Counted from the stretch's first letter, positions 1 to 8,553 are shown. The stretch: DNA of 64,000 nucleotides from Filomicrobium insigne (GCF_900104305.1 NZ_FNJC01000001.1:796543-860542), one strand, 5' to 3'. The notes: generated by a model from the letters alone, not told the origin. Numbers and translations: made by a program.

Positions 1-45
1 GCAAAAAAACAGCGGAAGAGAATCCCGTCGCTGCAGAATAAAAAA

Positions 46-69
46 AGCTTCCGGATTCATCCGGAAGCT
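46..69 (-). terminator. Rho-independent terminator
   Basis: A perfect 9-bp stem (AGCTTCCGG / CCGGAAGCT) with a 6-base loop. Read on the minus strand it is followed by a run of seven T. It lies about 200 bp downstream of the minus-strand cytochrome gene and is the likely end of that transcript. On the plus strand the tail is only CTCTTT, so it may stop plus-strand reading weakly too. Confidence 0.75.
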
Positions 70-271
70 CTCTTTCCCAGACTGTGATGAAGGGGAGGCC
101 GACCCCCTATAAGATCTCCCCCGGCGCCAGCCTCCCGACAGGGCTCACCTGCCCGGCCTCACGTTCAGGATTGCCCATTTTCGTGTTTATATCAAACGAG
201 TAAGCCTTTTGGCTCTCATAAGATGTTCTGATACCCGCGTGGGTTGCTGATATTCTCTTTGCTGATAGCGC

Positions 272-601
272 TCAAGGCCGTGAAGACCGAAGGCTCATGA
301 TATAAGCGACCACGTCATTACGGTCCTTCTCGGGCAATACAAAGTTGGGCATCTTTTTATGCGACGTCTGCAATGCCACAACCAAAGCGCGACCTGTCAT
401 ACCTGACATATTCGCAATTTCCAGGAAGCCCGGCGCCTCAAAATCAGGAACAATCTTGCTATGCCGCTCGACCTCGTGGCACTCGGCGCAATTCGCTCTC
501 ACATACTGTAGTCCGGCTTTGGCATCTCCTGGCTCTTCAGCCGATGCGGATACGAGTGAGACCATTGAACAAACGACAAAACCCACCACTAAGCGATGCA
601 T
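272..601 (-). CDS. Small periplasmic c-type cytochrome
   Basis: A 109-residue secreted mono-heme cytochrome, probably a periplasmic electron carrier. The N-terminus (MHRLVVGFVV...) is a signal peptide ending near SASA. A single CxxCH haem-attachment motif (CAECH) follows about 20 residues into the mature part, and a C-terminal KKMPNF segment supplies the likely axial methionine, as in small class I cytochromes. The start at 601 is preferred over an upstream ATG at 628 because it places the signal peptide at the very N-terminus. It is transcribed alone. The nearest redox partner candidate is the cupredoxin at 2393-2719. Its physiological partner is not known. Confidence 0.85.
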   Translation of the reverse strand: MHRLVVGFVVCSMVSLVSASAEEPGDAKAGLQYVRANCAECHEVERHSKIVPDFEAPGFLEIANMSGMTGRALVVALQTSHKKMPNFVLPEKDRNDVVAYIMSLRSSRP

Positions 602-1007
602 GACGATCCTTCCGTCTTTCACTGGCAATGAGATTGGGCTGCCTATTCACCTAATTAATTGTCTCTTGCGGAGGTGTTTTCTTCCTGCGCGGCGCGGATT
701 GCAATCCTGCTCCCATTTTCCATAGAAAAATATGGGCAATCTGGGCTCGCTGTTCACAATACAGCTGTTCTAACACGGAATCTGCGCTCAGAACACGCGG
801 ACTGAAAAATGTCTCCGCAAAACAATTCAATTCAGCGCGTCTCTTGCCGCGCAAAAACTCTAGTTTTTAAAGTGTGCCGTCGCGAGCAGCGGTAAAAAGC
901 GCAAAAAGCGAGTGCGCGACATTTCATTGTCGTCAACTCGCACATGCTTTGCATCCAGCTTGAACACGCGGCCGATGATCATACGATTGCGAATTTGCTG
1001 TCCAAGC
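602..1007. other. Intergenic stretch between cytochrome c and sigma factor
   Basis: No convincing gene is seen. Short open frames here lack a ribosome binding site and protein-like composition. It must hold the promoter of the minus-strand cytochrome. The promoter-like motif of the sigma factor begins at 1008. Confidence 0.5.
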
Positions 1008-1037
1008 GGGAACCTATCCAAACCGTTTGCATCCAAT
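1008..1037 (+). promoter_or_regulatory. Putative ECF-type promoter (copy A)
   Basis: GGGAAC, 16 bases, then CATCCAAT. The same two blocks with the same 16-base spacing recur at 1769-1798 ahead of the next operon. GGAAC is a common -35 element of ECF sigma factors. The -10 side ends about 36 bases upstream of the sigma gene start, so autoregulation is the simplest reading. The assignment to this sigma factor is inference. Confidence 0.6.
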
Positions 1038-1073
1038 CATTTATATCCATTCGAATATACCGGAGGTTTCAGG

Positions 1074-1763
1074 GTGGCTCTGACGCAAGTTGAGACGTAC
1101 GACGGATCTACGGAATCTGAACTCATCCAACGCGCCGTGCAGAAGGATGAGGCTGCCGTTCGCGCAATAATTCAAGCTAACAACCGTCGTCTTTACCGAG
1201 TTGCAAGAAGCATCGTGGGCGATGATGGCGAGGCTGAGGATGTCCTGCTGGAAAGCTATCTACGCGCATTCTCCCGGCTCGCCAATTTCCGAGGAGATTC
1301 GAGCCTTGCCACTTGGCTCACACGGATCGTTCTCAATGAAGCTTTGCAGCGGCTACGACGTCGGACCACGCCTACTGTCGCCGACGTCACCCAATCACGC
1401 GGCCCGATCGCGCAAGTCCTTCCGTTCCCGCACTCTGGAACGAATCCCGCTGACCCCGAACGTATCACAGCCCAAAGGGAGCTTTGCGTATTGCTGGAGC
1501 GCGCTGTCGATACGCTGCCGGTCGATTTTCGTTCCGTTCTCGTTGCTCGTGTTATTGAGGATATGAGCATAGAAGAAACTGCCGAGTTTTTGGGACTCCG
1601 GCCTGAAACGGTGAAAACCCGTTTGCATCGCGCCAGGAGAATGCTCAAAGCGGCTCTCGCCGATCATATCGGTCCGCTTTTCAGTGACATCTTTCCCTTC
1701 GCCGGCAAGCGCTGTGAGCGTGTCATGGAGAGGGTCGTCGCGAAACTAAATCTTACCTCCTGA
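1074..1763 (+). CDS. ECF-family RNA polymerase sigma factor
   Basis: A 229-residue sigma-70 family ECF factor. Region 2 covers roughly residues 35-95 (LYRVARSIVG, then FRGDSSLATWLTRIV, the core-binding and -10 recognition helices). Region 4 lies near residues 150-200 (SIEETAEFLGLRPETVKTRLHRAR, a helix-turn-helix). The start is a GTG with GGAGG seven bases upstream. A longer open frame begins at 912 but that extension is not sigma-like. No anti-sigma factor gene is adjacent, which is unusual for this class. A promoter-like motif shared with the following operon suggests that it controls itself and DUF4142-cupredoxin-folE. The inducing signal is unknown. Confidence 0.9.
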   Translation: MALTQVETYDGSTESELIQRAVQKDEAAVRAIIQANNRRLYRVARSIVGDDGEAEDVLLESYLRAFSRLANFRGDSSLATWLTRIVLNEALQRLRRRTTPTVADVTQSRGPIAQVLPFPHSGTNPADPERITAQRELCVLLERAVDTLPVDFRSVLVARVIEDMSIEETAEFLGLRPETVKTRLHRARRMLKAALADHIGPLFSDIFPFAGKRCERVMERVVAKLNLTS

Positions 1764-1768
1764 TTGTT

Positions 1769-1798
1769 GGGAACCTCCGCTGCGCGCTGACATCCAAT
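1769..1798 (+). promoter_or_regulatory. Putative ECF-type promoter (copy B)
   Basis: GGGAAC, 16 bases, CATCCAAT, identical in both blocks and spacing to copy A at 1008-1037. It sits just after the sigma factor stop codon and about 57 bases before the DUF4142 start, so the downstream operon probably has its own sigma-dependent promoter. Confidence 0.6.
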
Positions 1799-1854
1799 TC
1801 AGTGTGAAGAAGGAGTGGCCGTTCGCGGCCCGACAACACGGAGGTCATTATAAG

Positions 1855-2382
1855 ATGCATGCGTCTCTATCGGGCGGCGTGGCCGCCGCCATCCTGATGG
1901 CAACGGCAACGGTATCCGCTTCTGCTGCAGACAAGCCGTCTGATGCCCAGATCGCCCATATCGCCTACGTCGCAGGCGATATCGATGTGAAGGCTGCAAA
2001 GCTGGCTTTAAAAAAATCCAAGAATGAATCCGTGCGCGCTTTCGCCGACAACATGGTGCGCGATCATACGGCTGTGAACGAAAAAGCCTTGGCGCTGGTC
2101 AAGAAGCTCAACGTTACACCTGAAGACAACGAGACGAGCAAAAGCCTCGTCAAGCAAGCTGAACAGAAGCGGGCCGAACTCTCAAAACTTTCAGGCGCAG
2201 CCTTCGACAGAGCTTACGTCGATAACGAGGTCACGTTCCACGGAACGGTCAACGGCGCGCTCGAAACGACACTCATTCCCTCCGCCAGCAATGCTGAACT
2301 CAAGAGCCTGCTACGGACGGGGCTCAAGGTTTTCTTGGGCCATAAACATCATGCTGAGCAGCTCGCCGATAAGCTCAATTAG
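1855..2382 (+). CDS. DUF4142 family exported protein
   Basis: A 175-residue protein with a signal peptide of about 25 residues (hydrophobic core then SASAAD) and a helical mature domain. The pattern of acidic and lysine-rich helices and the C-terminal GHKHHAEQLADKL segment fit DUF4142, a ferritin-like four-helix family found in the bacterial envelope, often with stress-responsive regulation. Its biochemical role is not established. GGAGG lies ten bases before the chosen ATG. The reading frame is open from 1804, but the signal peptide would then not be N-terminal. It is the first gene of a likely operon with the cupredoxin (10-bp gap) and folE (31-bp gap). Confidence 0.8.
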   Translation: MHASLSGGVAAAILMATATVSASAADKPSDAQIAHIAYVAGDIDVKAAKLALKKSKNESVRAFADNMVRDHTAVNEKALALVKKLNVTPEDNETSKSLVKQAEQKRAELSKLSGAAFDRAYVDNEVTFHGTVNGALETTLIPSASNAELKSLLRTGLKVFLGHKHHAEQLADKLN

Positions 2383-2392
2383 CAGGTCTAGG

Positions 2393-2719
2393 ATGCGGGT
2401 CATCATACATGGTTGGGCAGTAGTCATTCTGCTGCAAATCGCGGGCGCCGGAATGGCGCTCGCAGGCCAGCTCGTCCAAGTCAAAATCAGCAACCTTGCC
2501 TTTCAACCTGCCGAAATCAGCGTTCAGGTTGGCGACACAGTCGAGTGGGCCAATGACGACTTCATTGAGCATACCGCCACTGCAAACAATGGCGGTTGGG
2601 ATGTCATCCTAGGTGTTGGGCACGTCGGGCGGGTTCAATTCGATCAACCAGGCACATTCGACTATTTCTGCGCCTATCACCCCAACATGACTGGCTCGAT
2701 TCACGTCTCGGCCAACTAG
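2393..2719 (+). CDS. Cupredoxin domain protein (amicyanin/plastocyanin-like)
   Basis: A 108-residue exported blue-copper-type protein. A signal peptide (MRVIIHGWAVV... ALAG) precedes a small beta-sandwich domain. Candidate type 1 copper ligands are visible: His in IEHTA, then Cys, His and Met in CAYHPNM near the C-terminus. The family carries electrons or binds copper in the periplasm. The partner is unknown, but a mono-heme cytochrome c is encoded at 272-601. The gene lies 10 bp downstream of DUF4142 and 31 bp upstream of folE. An open frame reaches back to 2291 inside the previous gene, but this ATG gives the correct signal peptide. Confidence 0.85.
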   Translation: MRVIIHGWAVVILLQIAGAGMALAGQLVQVKISNLAFQPAEISVQVGDTVEWANDDFIEHTATANNGGWDVILGVGHVGRVQFDQPGTFDYFCAYHPNMTGSIHVSAN

Positions 2720-2750
2720 TCAGAAACCCCTTAAAATCAGGAGCATAATC

Positions 2751-3365
2751 GTGGATGCACTGGTGCACCCTTTTGCCGACTGTTCTCGATTGCCAACCTC
2801 ACGCGAAACTGAGAGAGCCGCGGCCGAAACGGCGTTTCGAGCCATTATTCGCTGGGCTGGTGATGATCCTGATCGGCCCGGCCTGATCGAAACCCCTGCA
2901 CGTCTGGCGCGTGCGTTCGAGCAGTACTTCGCAGGCTACTCTCAGGATCCGGGACAGATCCTGCAAAAAACGTTCAAAGAAATAGATGGATACGATGAAA
3001 TGATTGTGTTGCGTGGCATACGGTTTGAGAGCCACTGCGAACACCATTTGGCTCCGATCGTCGGCAAAGCTTGGGTAGCCTATGTGCCCGAAGGCCGCGT
3101 CGTTGGCATCAGCAAGCTCGCGAGAGTCGTAGACGCCTACGCGCGGCGTCTGCAGATTCAGGAAAGAATGACGGTGCAGATCGCCAATACGATCAGCGAG
3201 GTCCTTCAACCCCGAGGCGTCGGCGTCATTATCAAGGCGACGCATCATTGCATGACAACGCGGGGAGTACACAAGCCGGACTCAGACTTGATCACCAGCC
3301 GGATGCTCGGCTGTTTCCGAGACAATTCACTTCTCCGACAGGAATTTGTCGCACTCGTCGATTGA
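2751..3365 (+). CDS. folE: GTP cyclohydrolase I
   Basis: A 204-residue type I GTP cyclohydrolase (EC 3.5.4.16), converting GTP to 7,8-dihydroneopterin triphosphate for folate or pterin synthesis. The diagnostic block ESHCEHHLAPIVG carries the zinc-binding Cys and catalytic His. GRVVGISKLARVVD and a second zinc-ligand region (HHCMTTRGVHK) follow. The start is GTG with AGGAG about seven bases upstream. It is the last gene of the DUF4142-cupredoxin-folE group. Its presence behind an ECF-type promoter suggests a condition-specific copy rather than the housekeeping one, but that is inference. Confidence 0.93.
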   Translation: MDALVHPFADCSRLPTSRETERAAAETAFRAIIRWAGDDPDRPGLIETPARLARAFEQYFAGYSQDPGQILQKTFKEIDGYDEMIVLRGIRFESHCEHHLAPIVGKAWVAYVPEGRVVGISKLARVVDAYARRLQIQERMTVQIANTISEVLQPRGVGVIIKATHHCMTTRGVHKPDSDLITSRMLGCFRDNSLLRQEFVALVD

Positions 3366-3382
3366 CGGAGAACAAGAAGCCT

Positions 3383-3435
3383 CTCTCTTGCCGTCACAAG
3401 ACGCACTTTCTGTCTGCGGCAAGCGGAGAGTTTTT
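3383..3435 (+). terminator. Terminator after folE
   Basis: An interrupted stem (CTCTCTTGCCG pairing with CGGCAA-GCG-GAGAG) followed immediately by five T on the plus strand, about 20 bp past the folE stop. Confidence 0.6.
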
Positions 3436-3451
3436 CTCCTGCAGAAACGAA

Positions 3452-3486
3452 GGAAAAGCTAGTCCGCATTACCGGACCAGCTTTCC
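3452..3486 (-). terminator. Terminator after the porin gene
   Basis: A near-perfect hairpin (GGAAAGCTGGTCCG against CGGACTAGCTTTTCC, one bulge and one wobble) with a T-rich tail on the minus strand. It lies 55 bp downstream of the porin stop, between convergent genes. Confidence 0.6.
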
Positions 3487-3540
3487 CACTAGGCTTCAGT
3501 ATGGCTCGGGGGAACCAAGTAGTTGCCTAGAACCCTGATC

Positions 3541-4794
3541 TTAGAACTTGATGCGTGCACCAGCCGTCACGACGTCAAGATCATCGAACGAGTTGGCGGG
3601 ATCATTGTCGTCAACTTCGACGTGACGGTAGCCGAGGTAGAGTTCCATTGCCGCCGCATCGATCTTCTGCACGATACCTGCGCCGATGATTTCAGCTTCC
3701 GACGTCAGGCCGAGCGTGCCGCGGAAGTTGTCGTTCTCGTGCATCTGGTATTCGCCATAGAGCGCTGTCTTACCGAGCGAGAAGAACTTCTGCGAGATAC
3801 CAGCGCGGACACCCCACCAGGTGTTCTCTTCGTTGGCAGCACCCAAAGTTTCGATGTTGTCGAACTCACGACGCGCAGCGCCGGCAGTGACGAACAAGCC
3901 GGTTGGCGTGTGAATAAGAGATGCCGAACCGGTTACGATCTCTGCTTCCTGACACTCGCCGCCTTGCGCAGGAGATTCGCAAACGTTGTCGTTGCTGAGG
4001 CTACCCGTGCCGTCCGTGAACTGGCCATACGCAACAGCAGCAGCAAACTTGAACGCTCCTGCTTCCGTAGCGTAGCGCAGGGCGACGTCCCAAGCATCAT
4101 CTTCGCCCCAGGCTGCCGACGCAACAAAGCCACCAATGGTCGGCGTATCATAGCGTACGCGATTGCCGCGGTTGTATTCGTAGCTGCCGCCACGTGTGTA
4201 GTCGTCGTAATCGCCCTGACCGCCGGCCGACATGATCGAGCGCGGGTCGATCTTTTCGCCGAACTTGAGGTCGTCGAACTGAGCGATGACGTTCGTGCCG
4301 GAGAGGTCTACGTGCGAAGCGCCGTCAGAAGCGAAGCTGCCCTGACCGACGGTTACCTGACCGTATGTCTTCGATTTCAGATACCATTCGGCTTTACGCA
4401 GGTTGATCTGCTGTGGGCCGTCGTCGTTGTTTTCATCAACTTCGTTAGAAGCTGCAAGCTGCGTCTCGATTTCAATCTTGAAGCCAGCAGACCAATCCGG
4501 CGAGATCTTCGCTTTACCCTTGAAGCCAAAGCGCGTCGAAGAAATGTCGTTGTCGACAACGTAGGCGTTGCTTTCCTTACCGTTGTCCCAGAACATCACG
4601 GCCGTATTGACTTGGCCGTAGATCTCGAGGCTGACCTTGCGGTTGCCCTTGCGTGCGGTCGTAGCTTCAAGCTCAGAAACACGCTCTTCAAGATCTGCGC
4701 AGCAGTCACCGCCCAAATCGGCAGCGAACGCATTCGACGTTACAGCAGCGGTGCTCAGCAACAGCGCCGCGCCAAATACACGAAAACTCATCAT
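3541..4794 (-). CDS. Outer-membrane porin (alphaproteobacterial Porin_2 type)
   Basis: A 417-residue general porin for passive diffusion of small hydrophilic solutes. The signal peptide ends near SNAFA and the mature protein starts AADLGGDCCADLEERVSELEATTARKG, a short coiled-coil stretch. Then come KVSLEIYGQVNTAV, typical of the first beta strand in rhizobial porins, and alternating amphipathic strands. The C-terminus is GARIKF, ending in the terminal Phe used for outer-membrane assembly. Length and layout suit the Omp2/RopA-like family. It is monocistronic, with a terminator downstream and a 270-bp upstream region shared divergently with a response regulator gene. Confidence 0.9.
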   Translation of the reverse strand: MMSFRVFGAALLLSTAAVTSNAFAADLGGDCCADLEERVSELEATTARKGNRKVSLEIYGQVNTAVMFWDNGKESNAYVVDNDISSTRFGFKGKAKISPDWSAGFKIEIETQLAASNEVDENNDDGPQQINLRKAEWYLKSKTYGQVTVGQGSFASDGASHVDLSGTNVIAQFDDLKFGEKIDPRSIMSAGGQGDYDDYTRGGSYEYNRGNRVRYDTPTIGGFVASAAWGEDDAWDVALRYATEAGAFKFAAAVAYGQFTDGTGSLSNDNVCESPAQGGECQEAEIVTGSASLIHTPTGLFVTAGAARREFDNIETLGAANEENTWWGVRAGISQKFFSLGKTALYGEYQMHENDNFRGTLGLTSEAEIIGAGIVQKIDAAAMELYLGYRHVEVDDNDPANSFDDLDVVTAGARIKF

Positions 4795-5066
4795 ATCCCC
4801 CAGAGTGAAGACTTCATTCCCGACGGAAACCGCCGCGTCCGACGAAGCGCCGCTAAAGACACGTCGGCGCGACCTCGAGGGGGACCATAGTTTTCGAAGC
4901 TCGCAATTCGCTGTCAGTTACGTGGCAAACAAAACACAACGGAGTTTCAAGAAAGATACACAAAAGTGTTTCATAAGTGCTTGTAGCGACGTCCTAAACG
5001 GCGCGGCCTTCTGCTGCCCTTCGCGCTTCCCTAACATAGTCATGATGCGGACAATCACTCTCAGCG

Positions 5067-5747
5067 ATGCGTATTCTTCATATTCAGGATTTCGGTCCGC
5101 TGGCTTTCCAAACAGCTGCGTTACTGAAGACGATGGTTGTCTCTGTCGATTCCGTTGGCTCTATCGCCTGTGCCGCGGATGCTCTGGAAGCCAACAAGTA
5201 CGATCTCACAATCTGGGATGTCGATGCCGTCTCTCCAGAAGCCATAGACAAACTTCCGGACTTACGCGCACGCTCTCCTAAAACCCAGGTTCTCATCTGC
5301 GGAAGCAATGAAACGATCCAGATCGTTGTGGCTGCCATAGAGAAGGGTGCTGATGACTTTATTCTACGCCCTGTGCGTCCCGATGAATTGCGCATTCGAA
5401 TTCAACAGGCATCTGCGCGCGCGCCAGATCTATCCAATGGAAGAGAGTCTTCTGAATTTGGTCCGCTTCGCATTGATATCACGCAGGGTGACGTATCCGT
5501 GGACGGAGTACCGCTCAATCTTACGCCGCGCGAACGCAGCGTTCTTCACGTCCTCATGAGAGCTCGAGGAAATGTCGTCAGCAAGGATCAAATTGCAGCG
5601 CGTGTATTTTCGCTGAATGAAGATGCCGGCCCACAATCCATCGAAACATATGTTCATCGCCTCAGGCGGAAGGTTGACCATCCCGCCTTTACGATCGAGA
5701 CACTTCGAGGTCTCGGCTATCGGCTCACTGCAACAAACAAAGCGTAA
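5067..5747 (+). CDS. OmpR-type response regulator with atypical receiver
   Basis: A 226-residue two-domain regulator. Residues 1-115 form a receiver. A candidate phospho-acceptor Asp is present (YDLTIWDVDA), but the usual N-terminal acidic pair is reduced (LHIQDFG) and the conserved C-terminal Lys is replaced by Arg (FILRPVRPDEL). Residues 130-226 are an OmpR/PhoB winged helix (LTPRERSVLHVLM, IETYVHRLRRKVD, IETLRGLGYRL). The altered receiver suggests weak or phosphorylation-independent control, as in other atypical OmpR-family members. No histidine kinase gene is adjacent. It is divergent from the porin, so porin regulation is a reasonable but untested idea. Confidence 0.85.
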   Translation: MRILHIQDFGPLAFQTAALLKTMVVSVDSVGSIACAADALEANKYDLTIWDVDAVSPEAIDKLPDLRARSPKTQVLICGSNETIQIVVAAIEKGADDFILRPVRPDELRIRIQQASARAPDLSNGRESSEFGPLRIDITQGDVSVDGVPLNLTPRERSVLHVLMRARGNVVSKDQIAARVFSLNEDAGPQSIETYVHRLRRKVDHPAFTIETLRGLGYRLTATNKA

Positions 5748-5783
5748 CGGCTCGCAGCTTGCCACGAACCGTCACGCGGCAGC

Positions 5784-6065
5784 TCACTGGGTCGATGTTG
5801 GATGCTGTTTCATGCAGTCTCTGCGGAAATCCTGACGCGCTTTGCCATGCAGGCCTTTAGCGTCTGCTTTCTTTGAGCAAGTAATGGAAGCCTCACTGCG
5901 CTCCTTTTTGACCATTGCAGTCTTTGAACCGTTCTTGGTCGGGCTCGTTGCAGACGATGACTTAGAGTCTGTACCGCTCGCGGCGTGGGCATGACCTGAC
6001 AATGCGATAGGCGTGCCAACGGCGACCAGCAGAGCGAGCGCTGCAGACGCGAACAACGTTTTCAT
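5784..6065 (-). CDS. PsiF-repeat family exported protein
   Basis: A 93-residue exported protein with an N-terminal signal peptide (MKTLFASAALALLV... HAHA). A low-complexity Ser/Thr/Lys linker follows, then a single C-terminal repeat with a Cys pair: SITCSKKADAKGLHGKARQDFRRDCMKQ. That pattern matches the PsiF repeat, named from E. coli phosphate-starvation-inducible psiF. The molecular function is unknown. GAGG sits five bases before the chosen ATG. An upstream in-frame ATG at 6101 would bury the signal peptide. Confidence 0.8.
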   Translation of the reverse strand: MKTLFASAALALLVAVGTPIALSGHAHAASGTDSKSSSATSPTKNGSKTAMVKKERSEASITCSKKADAKGLHGKARQDFRRDCMKQHPTSTQ

Positions 6066-6271
6066 GGGAAACCTCGAAATATCGAAGATGCTACATGCCA
6101 CGGCTCATGGCCGCGGCAACGAGCAAACGTGGACCACGGGCAAAAGTTGCCTATACTTTTTCGTGAAGTCATCGCGCAGCGCGGTGCAGACGAACGAGCA
6201 CTTCCACGGCGGCACTTGCCTTGAACCCTAGGCTCCCCACATGTGATCTGTGAATTTTGGGAGGTTTACCA

Positions 6272-6901
6272 ATGAAAGCCGAAGAGCGTGATCTCATCTT
6301 GGGTCTTTTCGATCGTATCGCCGCGACGTCGCCCCAGGAAAACGACCGTGAAGCGGAGCAGTTGATACGCGACGAAATAGCTCGCAACCCCAACGCCGCT
6401 TATGTTCTGGTCCAGAGCGTCCTCGTCCAGGAGGAAGCGCTGAAACGTGCCGATGAGCGCATTAAGCAACTCGAAAACGCGCGCGTTCAAGCAACGGCCG
6501 AAGCCAGTTCGCGCAGCTTTCTCGGAACCGCCCCACCCCTTGACGGTGGCTCAGTACCCACCGCGGGGAGACGCCAATCTATTGACGCTGATCGCGTTCG
6601 CGCGGGCTCAGATGATGCGCGACGTCAAAGCTCCGGCTGGTCATCGGGAAGCTTTTTGAGCAACGCCCTCTCGACCGCGGGTGGCGTGGCCGGCGGCATG
6701 CTTCTGGCTGATAGCATCCGAGGCCTTTTTGGCGGCAGCAGTGACAGTGGAGGCCTGTTCGGCAAGCCTGCAGAAGCCAGCACGCCAACGACTGGGAGCA
6801 ATAACGAACACGATAACAAGATGGCCGCCGACGACGCGATCCAGGATGCCGATTATGATTCGGAATATGACTGGGACGACGGAGACGCGTTCGACATCTA
6901 A
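6272..6901 (+). CDS. DUF2076 domain-containing protein
   Basis: A 209-residue protein starting MKAEERDLILGLFDRI, with an acidic N-terminal helical region (residues 1-85, including DEIARNPNAAYVLVQSVLVQEEAL) typical of DUF2076. A Ser/Ala linker follows, then a Gly-rich hydrophobic stretch (ALSTAGGVAGGMLLADSIRGLFGG) and a highly acidic tail (DDAIQDADYDSEYDWDDGDAFDI). DUF2076 proteins are described as putative periplasmic or membrane-associated proteins, and no enzyme function is established. GGGAGG lies eight bases before the ATG. It appears monocistronic. Confidence 0.8.
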   Translation: MKAEERDLILGLFDRIAATSPQENDREAEQLIRDEIARNPNAAYVLVQSVLVQEEALKRADERIKQLENARVQATAEASSRSFLGTAPPLDGGSVPTAGRRQSIDADRVRAGSDDARRQSSGWSSGSFLSNALSTAGGVAGGMLLADSIRGLFGGSSDSGGLFGKPAEASTPTTGSNNEHDNKMAADDAIQDADYDSEYDWDDGDAFDI

Positions 6902-6982
6902 TTCGTCCAATATGGTAGCATCACGGGACGGCGGGCCCTTGGGGGGGATGGGAGATCGCCCGCCGTCTCGCGCGCGGCGCAA

Positions 6983-8002
6983 CTATTGCCCGCGGGGAAC
7001 CGATAGCGGCATGGATATATTGATCATGCCCATGTTTCCTTCCAATCGGTTTTTTGCGTCAAATTCGTGCAACCACTCGACTTGCGTGCTGACAGGAATT
7101 TTTCCGACGGTGAAGCTATACGTGAGGATGGGGCCAAGTGCTGTGACCCTGCCTTCAAACGGACCAAACCTGGCCCCCGAACCACTATCGCCGGTTAATT
7201 GCTGGTAATGATATCCAGCAAGCCCAAAAGTAAATGTCTTTGAAAAGTGTTGGATTAAAGCCCACTCAACATGAAATTCCGTACCCGTTTTATAGTCGGT
7301 ATCTGGGTTTTCGCCATTAAACGTGAAGCCGGCGGCAACAGACACTTCGTGGCCCAGCTTGGGATCGAGCCACGTTATAGCACCGGTCGTATCTAGCCCC
7401 CAGCGATTGAATGATATGTTGGATATGCTGTCACTCTCCCACGGCCCAATCGGGACGTTAAGGAGCGCTCCCACGGTCCAATGCCAGTTGCCTTCATGCC
7501 AGCCGATCAGCGCGTTGAGAACCGGGTCTCCAAATTTCGTCGTGCTGTCGTCAATCTCCAAACTGCGATTGGCATTAATGACGGTGCCGTTCGGAAGTGT
7601 CACTTGAGCAAAAGCGTCGATTCCAACGTCCACAGATTTGTGGCCGACGGGGGCCATAATGCCGAAGCCGACGTTGCCGCCAAATACCTTTTCAGGTGCA
7701 ATCCAAAGAGCGACGGGCAAGTTAATATAGGCGTTGGCGTCAACCGTCACGTCTGCTTGAGCGGCGAGAAGCGCGCCTGTCTCTCTAAGGGCGATACCAC
7801 GGGCTGCCGCCCCGCTGGCGTCGCCAGAGTAAAGATAGTTCATGTCGATCATATACGTACCGGGCGGAGGAACGAACCCCGCCATCGCCGTCTTGCTGCC
7901 GAGGAGGTAAAAGCCCGTAGCATTCTCTGCGGCCAAAACATCCTGGCATGCGGCCGTTATTCCCAGCCCCAGTACGGCCAGAGATAGCGCTCCCCTTCGC
8001 AT
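6983..8002 (-). CDS. SphA/MetA-pathway-like outer-membrane protein
   Basis: A 339-residue predicted outer-membrane beta-barrel of the group annotated as phenol MetA-pathway or SphA-family transporters. The N-terminus (MRRGALSLAVLGLGITAACQDVLAAEN) is a signal peptide. The body has alternating strands and motifs usual in the family (GTYMIDMNYLYSGDASG, LGHEVSVAAGFTFNGENPDTDYKTG, FGLAGYHYQQLTGDSG). An open frame continues upstream to a GTG at 8095, but the ATG with GGGGAG nine bases before it gives a proper leader. It lies divergent to the sulfatase maturation gene and could be the entry porin for hydrophobic or sulfated substrates. That link is inference. Confidence 0.8.
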   Translation of the reverse strand: MRRGALSLAVLGLGITAACQDVLAAENATGFYLLGSKTAMAGFVPPPGTYMIDMNYLYSGDASGAAARGIALRETGALLAAQADVTVDANAYINLPVALWIAPEKVFGGNVGFGIMAPVGHKSVDVGIDAFAQVTLPNGTVINANRSLEIDDSTTKFGDPVLNALIGWHEGNWHWTVGALLNVPIGPWESDSISNISFNRWGLDTTGAITWLDPKLGHEVSVAAGFTFNGENPDTDYKTGTEFHVEWALIQHFSKTFTFGLAGYHYQQLTGDSGSGARFGPFEGRVTALGPILTYSFTVGKIPVSTQVEWLHEFDAKNRLEGNMGMINISMPLSVPRGQ

Positions 8003-8553
8003 TAACTTTTGCTCCCCGAATCTTATTCGGCGTTGTGGCCCAATGCGCGCAGTTCGATTGATCGCGTTAAAACTTGCAAGCTTACAGACGTTCACTTCCC
8101 GCAGGCCACGTATTGGCCAAGGAAGGAAAAACTGAGTCCTTAAGACGTTTACTCAAATAATCTGCACGCACACAAAAGCAGCCATCCGCCACCGAACAGT
8201 GAGAAACATAATACCCCAAATTTAATCTTTTTATTGTGCCTCCTTGGCAATATCCACCGCATATTTAACCGAATTAATCTCCAATCATTTCCAGTCTGAG
8301 CCTTATTCGGACGACAGAAAGTTCATTGACTTCCACTGCCTTACGCCTGATAATTCATGCATTGCGATAAAGCAGACGGGACCTGGCAGCTACCCTATCC
8401 AGTTGAGTCTGGAGAACGGGAAATGCGTGTGTTTTGGTGGTCATGCCGTCTGGCCGATACATTTAATTTCGGTCAATTTCGAAAACTCTATTTCATTACG
8501 CGCAGGCGATTTGAGCCACGCGAGCATTTCTCCGATTGCGCGGAGTTACCATC
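8003..8553. other. 551-bp divergent intergenic region before the sulfatase cluster
   Basis: AT-richer than its surroundings. No open frame here has a ribosome binding site or recognisable protein. It probably contains the divergent promoters of the SphA-like gene and of the formylglycine-generating enzyme gene. Confidence 0.5.

Noticed and set aside
651-854. 67-residue minus-strand frame between cytochrome c and sigma factor
   Set aside because: No ribosome binding site, no family resemblance and composition unlike the neighbouring genes.
912-1073. N-terminal extension of the sigma factor frame
   Set aside because: The 54 added residues are not sigma-like, and the GTG at 1074 has an ideal GGAGG site.
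3523-4890. Long plus-strand frame opposite the porin
   Set aside because: A shadow of the porin gene; the minus-strand product has a signal peptide, porin motifs and terminal Phe.
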